DNA from: Dictyobacter aurantiacus
GTDB lineage: Bacteria > Chloroflexota > Ktedonobacteria > Ktedonobacterales > Ktedonobacteraceae
DNA: 64,000 nucleotides
Direction: 5' to 3'
Assembly (NCBI RefSeq): GCF_003967515.1
Contig: NZ_BIFQ01000002.1
Coordinates: forward strand, 2,542,001-2,606,000
In this document: in pieces, positions 27,504-34,656 of the stretch
Layout of the letters: the number at the start of each line of letters is the position of its first letter
Position numbering within the stretch: the stretch's first letter is position 1
Translations under genes and position numbers: made by a program
Notes under the pieces: generated by a model
The model's input: the letters and a program-made list of their open reading frames with translations, nothing else
Databases searched by the model: none
Told to the model about the DNA's origin: nothing

Positions 27504-28337
27504 GTGTTTTCAGAGACAATACCATTGTGGGAAAAGGGTCAGTATACCTCAAAGGGAGAGGCCGATTTTATGCCGACGCTGGTCACGTATGTGCTGGAGA
27601 GCACCCAAAAGCGCCCGGCGGTCCTGATCTGTCCCGGAGGCGGCTATGGCTTCACATCACCGCGCGAGGCCGAACCGGTGGCCCTACAATACGCGGCCGC
27701 TGGCTTCCATGCTTTTGTGGTGCATTACAGCGTAGCGCCCGCTCGCCATCCGCAACCACTACGAGACGTATCGCGTGCCATGAACATTATTCGTGCACAT
27801 GCCGATGACTGGCATATTGAGGAGCAGCGTATCGCGGTATGTGGCTTTTCGGCTGGTGGTCATCTCGCCGCCAGCCTGGGAGTTTATTGGGACCAGCCCT
27901 ATTGTTCGGATGTTCCTGGACTGGCAAGTGGCCAGAATAGGCCGAATGCGCTTATTCTGTGTTATCCAGTGATCTCATCGGGTCCCTTCGCCCATCGCGG
28001 CTCCTTTGAGAATGTGCTGGGACCAGATGCGTCGCCCGAAGATATGCATGCGATGTCGCTTGAACACCACATCAATGCCCAGACGCCGCCAACGTTCCTC
28101 TGGCATACCGTTGCTGATAGCGCGGTACCCGTTGAAAATTCTCTGCTCTTCGCGCAGGGTTTGCGTGCCCGGCATATCCCCTTTGAGTTGCATGTCTACC
28201 CCAATGGTGCCCATGGCCTCTCACTGGCAACGGCCGAAACAGATGATGGCACTGGCCAGGACGAGCATATCAGCGGTTGGCACAGGCTCTCCACCCAGTG
28301 GTTATGGGAGACCTTTACCCCCGCAATACGAGCATAA
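27504..28337 (+). CDS. Alpha/beta hydrolase, acetyl-xylan-esterase-like
   Basis: The 277-residue protein has the oxyanion motif LICPGGGYGF near residue 40, the nucleophile elbow GFSAGGHLAA, an acid in VADSAVPVEN and the catalytic His in GAHGLSLA. The sequence type (PAVLICPGGGYGF, AMNIIRAHADDW) matches BD-FAE/Axe-like esterases that deacetylate oligosaccharides. There is no signal peptide. The start is GTG at 27504 with AAGAAAGG upstream. It lies 126 bp after the unrecognised 509-aa protein and fits the same glycan-use locus. Confidence 0.85.
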   Translation: MFSETIPLWEKGQYTSKGEADFMPTLVTYVLESTQKRPAVLICPGGGYGFTSPREAEPVALQYAAAGFHAFVVHYSVAPARHPQPLRDVSRAMNIIRAHADDWHIEEQRIAVCGFSAGGHLAASLGVYWDQPYCSDVPGLASGQNRPNALILCYPVISSGPFAHRGSFENVLGPDASPEDMHAMSLEHHINAQTPPTFLWHTVADSAVPVENSLLFAQGLRARHIPFELHVYPNGAHGLSLATAETDDGTGQDEHISGWHRLSTQWLWETFTPAIRA

Positions 28338-28354
28338 GTGCTTGTAGCGGTACC

Positions 28355-28389
28355 ATGGTCACAGCCAAACAACGCCGTGCTGTGACCAT
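28355..28389 (+). terminator. Hairpin after the esterase gene
   Basis: ATGGTCACAGC (28355-28365) pairs with GCTGTGACCAT (28379-28389), 13-nt loop, with the sequence continuing into GTTTGG. Likely terminator for rightward transcription. Confidence 0.6.
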
Positions 28390-28405
28390 CGTTTGGTTGC
28401 CATCT

Positions 28406-28576
28406 TTATAATTTGAAAAAGAAAACGGGCGCGAAGGCCACCAGGGCGGCAATAATTTGAATAGCCAGAACCAGTAGGGCCTGTCTGGGCTTTTTGGGTA
28501 AATATTTAATGACAAAGAAGCCTACAATTGGTAACTGCAGCACCATGAGGAGTTGCCAGATGTGGGCGGCGGCTCC
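28406..28576 (-). pseudogene. 5'-truncated small two-helix membrane protein remnant
   Basis: Read leftwards from 28576, a frame open after an in-frame TAA (28577-28579) encodes GAAAHIWQLLMVLQLPIV, then GFFVIKYLPKKPRQALLVL and a second helix ending in FAPVFFFKL before a stop at 28408-28406. Two hydrophobic helices with a basic loop look like genuine membrane protein coding sequence, but there is no start codon with a binding site (the only ATG, 28545, is inside the first helix). I read it as the tail of a broken gene. Confidence 0.45.
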
Positions 28577-28680
28577 TTATAGAGAACAGCTGCGATCTCT
28601 TCAGCGTGGCTTCCGTCACAGCGCTATACTATAAAGAGAAAGATAGTTAGACGCATTGGTGATAAAGAGAGGTGGAGAGG

Positions 28681-29163
28681 ATGAAAAGGTGGATAGTGGT
28701 TTTCTGTCTGATGTCTATTATAGTGTTCCTTTTTATAGGCTGTGAGGTGCAGCGACCAACCTCTGATGTGCAATACACTCCGCACACACGTGCGTTTACG
28801 CTGATTACTATTCCGCTTCTGGTAAAAGAATCGGCGACGACATTTGATTTCCTCCACAAAGATTTCGCCAAAGGTGGCGTGCTGCATGGCAAGGAGGTAT
28901 ATACATTCTCGCCTGACCACTTAACGGTATATCAGGGGGACACAGTGAACCTGACCATAGTGAATCCAGAGGATGATGGTCATACTTTTACCCTCAAGGA
29001 CTTCAACGTAAATCTTGCCCTCTCTCCTCAAGCCACGACCAGAGGGAACTTTGTTGCCAATAAAGTAGGGACGTTCACCTTTTACTGTGATATGGCGCCG
29101 CACATGCCTTTCATGAGTGGTCAGCTCATTGTCTTGCCTGATTCCAGCGGAGCGTCTTCATGA
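28681..29163 (+). CDS. Cupredoxin-domain lipoprotein
   Basis: The 160-residue protein starts with a lipoprotein signal whose lipobox is LFIGC (Cys21 would be lipidated). The mature part is a cupredoxin: VYQGDTVNLTIVNPEDDG, then FYCDMAPHMPFMSG. The type-1 copper ligands are visible as H101, C136, H141 and M145. Such proteins carry electrons at the outer face of the membrane or resemble the copper domain of cytochrome oxidase subunit II. ATG 28681 has AGAGAGGTGG at suitable spacing; the in-frame GTG at 28672 overlaps it. No oxidase genes are adjacent. Confidence 0.85.
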   Translation: MKRWIVVFCLMSIIVFLFIGCEVQRPTSDVQYTPHTRAFTLITIPLLVKESATTFDFLHKDFAKGGVLHGKEVYTFSPDHLTVYQGDTVNLTIVNPEDDGHTFTLKDFNVNLALSPQATTRGNFVANKVGTFTFYCDMAPHMPFMSGQLIVLPDSSGASS

Positions 29164-29360
29164 ATGTGGGCCAGGGACGATTCTTTATGGGCTATCATCG
29201 ATGCATATGAGGGCAGCAGATCGGGAATGTCGATGCTGGTACTCCCATGTTGAAAAAAGCAGGAGCAGTTCTGCGCTCTAATTTTCCCCTGTCAATTGTA
29301 AGAAAACCAGGGTATTATGATCGTTCTTTGGATTTATAACGGATCCTCGACATTTCTTGA

Positions 29361-30599
29361 TCATCCCGCCATCCTTTTCCAGAGCATCGTGGTGCCACGT
29401 TCGAGCAACACACAATCCTTCGGTCGAGCTTTTGAGGGTTCCCCTTTGACCCGCGGAAAGGCAAGATAGCCGTCGCTGTAGATCGAGTTGATCTGCTTGA
29501 CAAAGGTGCCCTTCACGCGCACCACATCACCTTTGCGAAAGCCCTCCAGTTCGCTGTTGACCTGATAGCGCACCCTGCCTTGTCCTTTCCGAGGCAAATC
29601 ATGGTAGTGCCGCCGCGTTCGACGCGGGCGAAACCTCACCTGGTAGAAACGGTCTTGCTGCCAGGGAATAACCTCTCCGGTGCCGTAGGTGGCAATGCAG
29701 AGAGCGTCCACATCATGGGCTTTGGGCAGGTCCAGATGTTTGCGCCAGATCGCCGTCTGGTACCCAAAGAGGGTGGTCAGGGAAATGCCTTGTTCCAGCG
29801 TTGCGTACAGATGCGCTTTCCCTTGCATGGACCGTTGCGCGATATGGTCCAAATGACCGCTCACACCTGTCACCGCCAGCGTGATCTTGCCCTCGTGCAC
29901 ACGGTGATGACACGACTCGCAGAGCGTGAGCAGATTGCTTAGGGTATCTTTGCCGCCGTGTTGGCGGAACACGAGGTGATGCGCTTCCAAGCGCGTCTCG
30001 CGCTTGTGACAGGACTGGCATTGGTAGCCGTCGCGCATCAGGCATGCGATCCGTAGGTTCTCATCCAGCCGTGTCGGGTCCTGATAGCGGCTTGCTTGAA
30101 GCGTCGGATCGTTCAAACGAGCGATGTCCACCTGGACATCTTCGATCACGATGTGGGCGAGAGGCAACGGCAGGTGTTCTACTACACGGATCACCTCCTC
30201 CACATTCGTTTTGATCGACGGAGGAAGTCGCCCACTGCGACGACTAGAAGCTCGGTTGAGGATCCGCTTCGGACGATACCAACAGCGGTTTCGGCGGCTG
30301 CGCCGATGCATCCGGCGGGTTTGCATCTTCTCTTTGACGTCTTTCCTATGAACGATCTCCCCCGACAGCAGAATCTCGCCGTTACCAACACAAGCGAAGC
30401 CCGTGATCGAACTGCCCTTATCGATCCCGACCACCACCTCCTGGACGTGCTCCTCACAGTCCCAGAGGAGTTGGATTGTGAAAGGGCTCCGGTGCTTGAC
30501 ACGAGCCCGGCCGTCCCTGAGCAATTTACGCGCCTTGGATGGCTTGCAGGGCATCAAGCAATGGCCATTCTGATTGACCACATACACCACACACATCAT
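29361..30599 (-). CDS. iscB: IscB RNA-guided nuclease (Cas9 ancestor family)
   Basis: From ATG 30599 (AAAGGAG upstream at 30617-30611) the protein has 412 residues. The PLMP domain is at the N-terminus (YVVNQNGHCLMPCKPSKAR). RuvC-I reads VVVGIDKGSSITGFA (D60); the arginine-rich bridge helix spans about 93-118; RuvC-II is HIVIEDVQVDIA (E153). The HNH domain has zinc Cys pairs C194/C197 and C227/C230 around EAHHLVF (H207-H208) and the motif SNLLTLC; RuvC-III is HDVDALCIA (H295, D298). All catalytic residues are present, so it should cut both strands of a DNA target guided by the omegaRNA. The C-terminus (RRTRRHYHDLPRKGQ, FRKGDVVRVKG) is the target-interacting part. In-frame sequence upstream of 30599 lies within the RNA region and is unlikely to be coding. 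Confidence 0.95.
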   Translation of the reverse strand: MMCVVYVVNQNGHCLMPCKPSKARKLLRDGRARVKHRSPFTIQLLWDCEEHVQEVVVGIDKGSSITGFACVGNGEILLSGEIVHRKDVKEKMQTRRMHRRSRRNRCWYRPKRILNRASSRRSGRLPPSIKTNVEEVIRVVEHLPLPLAHIVIEDVQVDIARLNDPTLQASRYQDPTRLDENLRIACLMRDGYQCQSCHKRETRLEAHHLVFRQHGGKDTLSNLLTLCESCHHRVHEGKITLAVTGVSGHLDHIAQRSMQGKAHLYATLEQGISLTTLFGYQTAIWRKHLDLPKAHDVDALCIATYGTGEVIPWQQDRFYQVRFRPRRTRRHYHDLPRKGQGRVRYQVNSELEGFRKGDVVRVKGTFVKQINSIYSDGYLAFPRVKGEPSKARPKDCVLLERGTTMLWKRMAG

Positions 30600-30834
30600 A
30601 GCTTTAAGCTCTCCTTTCGGAAGTAAAACGCCCCTCGCGATTGTTTCTTGAGGTTTTGACACGCTGCACACCTTCAGCTTTCGCCTCTCCTTAATACAGC
30701 GCCACAGAGCCGGGAACTGGGACACCATTCCAGGGTGTGATTCACTCAACAAACTTCTGCTCCACGACTCGCGTGAAGCCCGCTGGTAGTTCCATGAGCC
30801 AGTGAATCAAGGACTCGCTAGACTTTTAGCAACT
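30600..30834 (-). ncRNA. Predicted omegaRNA of the IscB element
   Basis: The region between the element end and iscB has the expected position and length (about 235 nt). Read leftwards it folds well: GATTCACT (30808-30801) pairs with AGTGAATC (30746-30739), closing a domain that contains the 8-bp hairpin GCTTCACG/CGTGGAGC (30779-30759, 5-nt loop) and CTGG/CCAG; it is followed by the ACACC/GGTGT hairpin (30738-30722). The natural guide would be the flanking VOC sequence immediately upstream, ending at 30835 (16 nt: GGACCTGTACGGAAAT). Boundaries are inferred from structure, not from transcript data. Confidence 0.75.
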
Positions 30835-31195
30835 ATTTCCGTACAGGTCCTGTCCATCGGCCTCGATGCCATAACTCATATCGGTGGGCGGCATTGAAAA
30901 TTCAACTTCTCGGCTTGAAGTTGCTCAAAGGTCGCCTGACAATCATCGACCTGAAAGACTATCGTTGGATTTTTCCCTACCAATTCTGCATGGCTCTGGC
31001 GCTCCTCTCCCTCAAACCAGTCAGATGGCTGCAGGACCAATTCGAGCACCTGATCATCCTGGGGAGCAACAGTTACCCAGCGACGATTGGCTCCCATCGA
31101 AAAATCAGCCCGTTTTTCAAAGCCAAGTTTCTGGGTATAGAAACACAGCGCTTCCTCCTGATCATGCACCCTGATCGTGATACGTAAGGTTTTGA

Positions 31196-31675
31196 TCATA
31201 GTCTGTTTCCCTCCTGAATGATTGCTGGTACTTTATTCCATTGAGCGGATTCTTGACGCAGGAAGGCGGGCAAATTTTTTCTGAGTAGTTTGGTATTCCA
31301 GCCTGAACCGAGAATATCGAGGAGGCTAAACTTCTGATTGTTATCTGGTTCAAAGCCAGCGTGTTCCAGACGGAGGAATGTTCCTTCACCGTGAGATTCA
31401 AGGGTAAAGGTGACAATTGTTTCTGGCTGGTCTAGTCCGCTGCGCCAGGTATAAGCGACGCAGTGGGGGGCGACCAGTTTAATAACCTGGCATTGTACGA
31501 TGCCGTTCCAACCATGTTGTGGCCCAACTTGAAAGGTGAAGCGATGTCCAACGCGGGCTTCAAAATCATTTGGCATCAACCAGGTACCCAGGGCTGCTCT
31601 ATCGGTTAATGCATGCCATACTTGCCAGATAGGTTGGGGATATGTAGCTTCGACCACAATATCGTGCGCGGTCAT
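31196..31675 (-). CDS. SRPBCC / AHSA1-like domain protein
   Basis: The 159-residue product has the START/Bet v1-like pattern of AHSA1-type proteins: EATYPQPIWQVWHALTD, LGTWLMPNDFEARVGHRF, then TYTWRSG... VTFTLESHGEGTFLRLEHAG. Proteins of this type bind small hydrophobic ligands and are often paired with ArsR regulators. The start ATG overlaps the arsR stop by 4 bp and its stop overlaps the VOC start by 4 bp, so the three form one tightly coupled operon. The ligand is unknown. Confidence 0.88.
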   Translation of the reverse strand: MTAHDIVVEATYPQPIWQVWHALTDRAALGTWLMPNDFEARVGHRFTFQVGPQHGWNGIVQCQVIKLVAPHCVAYTWRSGLDQPETIVTFTLESHGEGTFLRLEHAGFEPDNNQKFSLLDILGSGWNTKLLRKNLPAFLRQESAQWNKVPAIIQEGNRL

Positions 31676-32010
31676 TCCTGTTCCTCCAGATACTTTCCTA
31701 ATGCATCCAGCCGCTTGTGCCAGAAACGCTCATACTGTTGTACCCAATGGCTGACCTCTGAGAGATGTTCAGCGTGAAGCTGATAGCGATGTTCGCGTCC
31801 CTGGCGATACTCTGAAACCAGCCCGACATCCAGCAAGATGCGGAGGTGTTGTGAAATCGCCGGTCTGCTGAGATCGAATGGTTCGGCCAGATCCTTAACG
31901 GAATGCTCATGCACCGCCAGCATATCCAGGAGTTTTCGCCGCACCGGATGAGCAATGGCAGCAAATACATCAGTATCCGCGTGCTGGATGGTCTTTGTAA
32001 CAGGTGGCAT
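31672..32010 (-). CDS. ArsR-family winged-helix transcriptional regulator
   Basis: The 112-residue protein has the ArsR/SmtB wHTH (DVFAAIAHPVRRKLLDMLAV, HSVKDLAEPFDLSRPAISQH, LRILLDVGLVSEYRQGREHR). There is no CxCxxC metal motif, so it is not a classical arsenic or zinc sensor; ArsR proteins next to SRPBCC genes usually control that operon. It is the first gene of the ArsR-SRPBCC-VOC unit, with a candidate operator directly upstream (32049-32064). Confidence 0.92.
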   Translation of the reverse strand: MPPVTKTIQHADTDVFAAIAHPVRRKLLDMLAVHEHSVKDLAEPFDLSRPAISQHLRILLDVGLVSEYRQGREHRYQLHAEHLSEVSHWVQQYERFWHKRLDALGKYLEEQE

Positions 32011-32048
32011 ATGATATCAGTTCCCCCTTGAATCACGGTACTTCATTG

Positions 32049-32097
32049 GTAAGCTATTGCTTACACAATCTTAACAGGAATTTTGCATCTCTGTCAA
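32049..32097 (-). promoter_or_regulatory. Promoter and operator of the ArsR operon
   Basis: On the minus strand, TTGACA (32097-32092) and TTAAGA (32074-32069) are 17 bp apart. The inverted repeat GTAAGC-TATT-GCTTAC (32049-32064) lies just downstream of the -10, a typical place for ArsR autorepression. Confidence 0.6.
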
Positions 32098-32295
32098 GTG
32101 ACACAGCGAAAGTTCCATTTATCAGTAAAAGCGTTATTCTTGACAGGAAAAATCTCTGGATGATACAGTCTGGTTATACATTTTCGCGCGCCGCATAGCA
32201 AACGTTTACTGCATTGTTGCGAGCTGGTTGGGGGTCTTGCTTTGGAACGTATAAGCCAGGGCGAGCCTGACACCTACGGATTGAAGGGGTCATTT

Positions 32296-33372
32296 ATGAA
32301 ACAGTATCATCTCGCCGTTATTCCAGGCGATGGTATCGGGCCAGAGGTTATCGCGGAGAGCGAGCAGACACTTGCTCGTATCGCGGAGATACACGGGGGT
32401 ATCCGGTTTGAGACTCGCTCCTTTGATTGGGGGACGGAGCGATATCTGCGTGAAGGAGCGTTGATGCCAGCAGATGGGCTCTCCATACTTGAGCATGGGG
32501 GTTTTGATGGTATCTTGCTCGGACCCGTAGGTGATCCTCGCGTAGCAGACCACATTACCCTGTGGGGGTTGATCTTGCCTATTCGCCAGGCGTTTGATCA
32601 GTATGTTAACCTGCGACCGATGCGCCTGCTACCCGGTGTCCAGAGTCCACTTGCCAATAAGCGGCCTCAGGATATTGATATGGTGTGTATTCGTGAGAAT
32701 ACCGAGGGTGAGTACGCCGGGACGGGTGGTCGGATACACCAGGGAACTGACAACGAGGTCGCCATTCAAACAACTATTTTTACCCGCAAAGGCACCGAGC
32801 GCATCATTCGCTATGCGTTTGACTATGCGCGGCGGTATGGACGGAAAAAGGTTACCAGTGCCACAAAATCCAACAGCATGCAATTCAATATGGTTTTCTG
32901 GGATGATGTTTTTCGACAGGTCGCGGCCGATTATGCAGATATCGCCTACGAGCAACAGCTGATCGACTCGCTGAGTGCTCGTTTTGTCTCCCGTCCCGAA
33001 AGTTTGGATGTGGTGGTGGCCTCGAATCTCTTCGGAGATATTCTCACAGATCTCGGCGCGGCAATCTCGGGCAGTATGGGGCTGGCGCCCAGTGCCAACA
33101 TCAATCCGGAGAGACGCTATCCCAGTCTCTTTCAAGCCATTCATGGTTCCGCGCCCGACATCATGGGGCAGGGGATCGCAAATCCCATCGCCTCGATCTG
33201 GTCAGGACAGCTCATGCTAGACTTTCTTGGTGAACACGAGGCGGCCACACTGCTTATGGGCACGATCGAACGTGTGCTGGCAGATGGGCAGGTACGGACT
33301 CCAGATCTTGGCGGCACAGCCACCACAAAGCAGATGGGACAGTGCATCCGTGAGCAGCTCCAGCGAGAATGA
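32296..33372 (+). CDS. Tartrate dehydrogenase / D-malate dehydrogenase (decarboxylating)
   Basis: The 358-residue product from ATG 32296 (AAGGGGT upstream) belongs to the isocitrate/isopropylmalate dehydrogenase family. MKQYHLAVIPGDGIGPEV opens the fold; IRENTEGEYAGTGGR is the substrate-binding signature of the tartrate/D-malate branch; VVASNLFGDILTDLGAAISG supplies the metal-binding aspartates. It would oxidise D-malate or tartrate with NAD and a divalent metal to pyruvate or oxaloglycolate. A TTG start at 32242 is in frame but poorly supported. It heads an operon with the decarboxylase and the ADH remnant. Confidence 0.88.
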   Translation: MKQYHLAVIPGDGIGPEVIAESEQTLARIAEIHGGIRFETRSFDWGTERYLREGALMPADGLSILEHGGFDGILLGPVGDPRVADHITLWGLILPIRQAFDQYVNLRPMRLLPGVQSPLANKRPQDIDMVCIRENTEGEYAGTGGRIHQGTDNEVAIQTTIFTRKGTERIIRYAFDYARRYGRKKVTSATKSNSMQFNMVFWDDVFRQVAADYADIAYEQQLIDSLSARFVSRPESLDVVVASNLFGDILTDLGAAISGSMGLAPSANINPERRYPSLFQAIHGSAPDIMGQGIANPIASIWSGQLMLDFLGEHEAATLLMGTIERVLADGQVRTPDLGGTATTKQMGQCIREQLQRE

Positions 33373-33437
33373 AGCTGTATGTTCGTCTCGCTAAAGATAG
33401 ACCAAGAGTAGCTGTAGCGGAAAGGAGAATCTTGAGC

Positions 33438-34136
33438 ATGCAGACCATTGTACAGATATCGCTGGACGTCACCACGATTCCGGAAGCGCTTGAAACGGCT
33501 CGGCTTGCCCGGCGTGCGGGCGTAGACTGGTTGGAGGCGGGTACGCCACTGATTATAGCGGAAGGCATGCACGGCGTGCGTGCTCTACGCGAGGCGTTTC
33601 CTGGAGTACCGATTGTGGCTGATCTCAAGACCATGGATGGAGGTTGGCTAGAGGCGGAGATGATGGCACGCGCCGGCGCGACGCATGTCGTCGTCATGGC
33701 GCGCGCCCATCCAGAGACGATCAAAGCGGTTGTCAAAGCAGGTCGAGACCACCATCTGAAGGTAATGGGTGACAATCTCGCCACTCCAGATAAGGTTGTC
33801 GCGGCTCGTATGCTGGAAGATCTGGGTTGCGACTATGTCATTCATCATATTGGCTATGACGAGCGGCGTAGCCTGGCCGCATCGAGGTTGCCAGCGCCCA
33901 GCCCCCTGGATGAATTGCGAGCGGTCGTCGAGGCGGTTCGTATTCCAGTACAGGCGGTGGGAGGTCTCTCGCTGGAGCAGGCTATTCGCACTCCTGAATA
34001 TGGGGCACCACTGGTGGTGCTAGGGGCTCCGCTGACTATAGATGCCGAGGCATTTAAAGCGGCAGACGGAGACATCGAACAAACGTTACGTATTATCTGC
34101 GAACGCATTCATGCGTATGGAGAGGTAGGATTATGA
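33438..34136 (+). CDS. Orotidine-5'-P decarboxylase superfamily protein (HPS/KGPDC type)
   Basis: From ATG 33438 (GGAAAGGAGA upstream) the 232-residue protein begins MQTIVQISLDVTTIPEAL. Its D62-x-K64-xx-D67 (DLKTMD) is the catalytic motif of the OMPDC superfamily, and GTPLIIAEGMHGVRALR is characteristic of the 3-hexulose-6-phosphate synthase / 3-keto-L-gulonate-6-phosphate decarboxylase group, Mg-dependent TIM barrels of pentose and formaldehyde metabolism. It starts 65 bp after the dehydrogenase stop and overlaps the next gene start by 4 bp. The exact substrate is not settled; the usual hexulose isomerase partner is not adjacent. Confidence 0.82.
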   Translation: MQTIVQISLDVTTIPEALETARLARRAGVDWLEAGTPLIIAEGMHGVRALREAFPGVPIVADLKTMDGGWLEAEMMARAGATHVVVMARAHPETIKAVVKAGRDHHLKVMGDNLATPDKVVAARMLEDLGCDYVIHHIGYDERRSLAASRLPAPSPLDELRAVVEAVRIPVQAVGGLSLEQAIRTPEYGAPLVVLGAPLTIDAEAFKAADGDIEQTLRIICERIHAYGEVGL

Positions 34137-34504
34137 AAGCGATTGTATATGATGCGCCGCGACGATTCAGCTATCGCGACGTACCGATGCCAGAGATCGA
34201 GCCAGACGAAGTACGCATCCGGGTTCGTGCTTGCGGCATCTGTGGTACCGATCTCCATATCCATGAAGGTGAGTTCCTGGCCCAATTTCCTCGGAATCCG
34301 TATGAGATCTTTCAAAAGCAACTAACCATTACAGGCTCCTTCGCCCAGACCCACTGCTTCGATCGTGCTCTGGCCTATTTAGAAAGCCGAAAGGTGAAAG
34401 TGAACGAGATGGTCACACATGCCTTTGCACTGGAAGAGTATGGAAAGGCGCTAGAAACATTACGATCACGGCAGGGGATCAAGACCATTATACAGTTCAG
34501 GTAG
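34133..34504 (+). pseudogene. Zinc alcohol dehydrogenase with a large internal deletion
   Basis: The first about 53 residues are a GroES-like MDR start (MKAIVYDAPRRFSYRDVPMP, CGICGTDLHIHEGEFLAQFP), including the catalytic Cys and its neighbours. The next residues jump straight to a typical C-terminus (NPYEIFQKQLTITGSFAQTH, CFDRALAYLES... FALEEYGKALETL). Full proteins have about 340 residues, so around 220 residues holding the structural zinc loop and the whole NAD Rossmann fold are missing, yet the frame is kept. It overlaps the decarboxylase stop by ATGA, so it was the third gene of a working operon before the deletion. Confidence 0.85.
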
Positions 34505-34656
34505 GATATGGCCGATAGGTTGTACCGGGCAGGTGTGCTGTAGCTATAAATAATTTAGTAATAGGCAAGAACTGACACAAAACATTTCTCCTGAGCGTCT
34601 GTCTATTTATGCCTGAAGCAATGATTGTAAGCTTTCTTATAGACAGAGGGGAACAT

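Larger units (their letters stand above)
29314..30834 (-). mobile_element. IscB-encoding IS200/IS605-like element (non-autonomous, no tnpA)
   Basis: The boundaries are defined by the two halves of the interrupted VOC gene and are exact to about 3 bp, because AAT occurs at both junctions. The element is about 1,521 bp, lacks a TnpA transposase and terminal inverted repeats, and shows no target duplication beyond the ambiguous AAT, as expected for the single-strand IS200/IS605 mechanism. It contains an omegaRNA region (30600-30834), the iscB gene (29361-30599) and a 47-nt distal end. It lies in the same orientation as the host operon. Confidence 0.85.
29278..31199 (-). pseudogene. VOC-family protein gene interrupted by an IscB element (head 31199-30835, tail 29313-29278)
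   Basis: The head encodes a glyoxalase/VOC-type domain (MIKTLRITIRVHDQEEALCF, then YTQKLGFEKR) and overlaps the upstream SRPBCC gene by 4 bp (ATGA). Near 30882-30890 one base is missing, so the frame stops at 30876; in the restored frame the text continues PPTDMSYGIEADGQDLYGN to base 30835. The matching tail lies 1.5 kb away at 29313-29278 and reads TLVFLQLTGEN then stop. Joined, GQDLYGN-TLVFLQ is the usual C-terminal strand of this family. The gene is thus both frameshifted and split by the element, and would have had about 130 residues. Confidence 0.85.

Noticed and set aside
30600..30752. N-terminal 51-residue extension of IscB
   Set aside because: It is in frame but overlaps the structured RNA region, lacks family similarity, and ATG 30599 has a proper ribosome binding site at the start of the PLMP domain.
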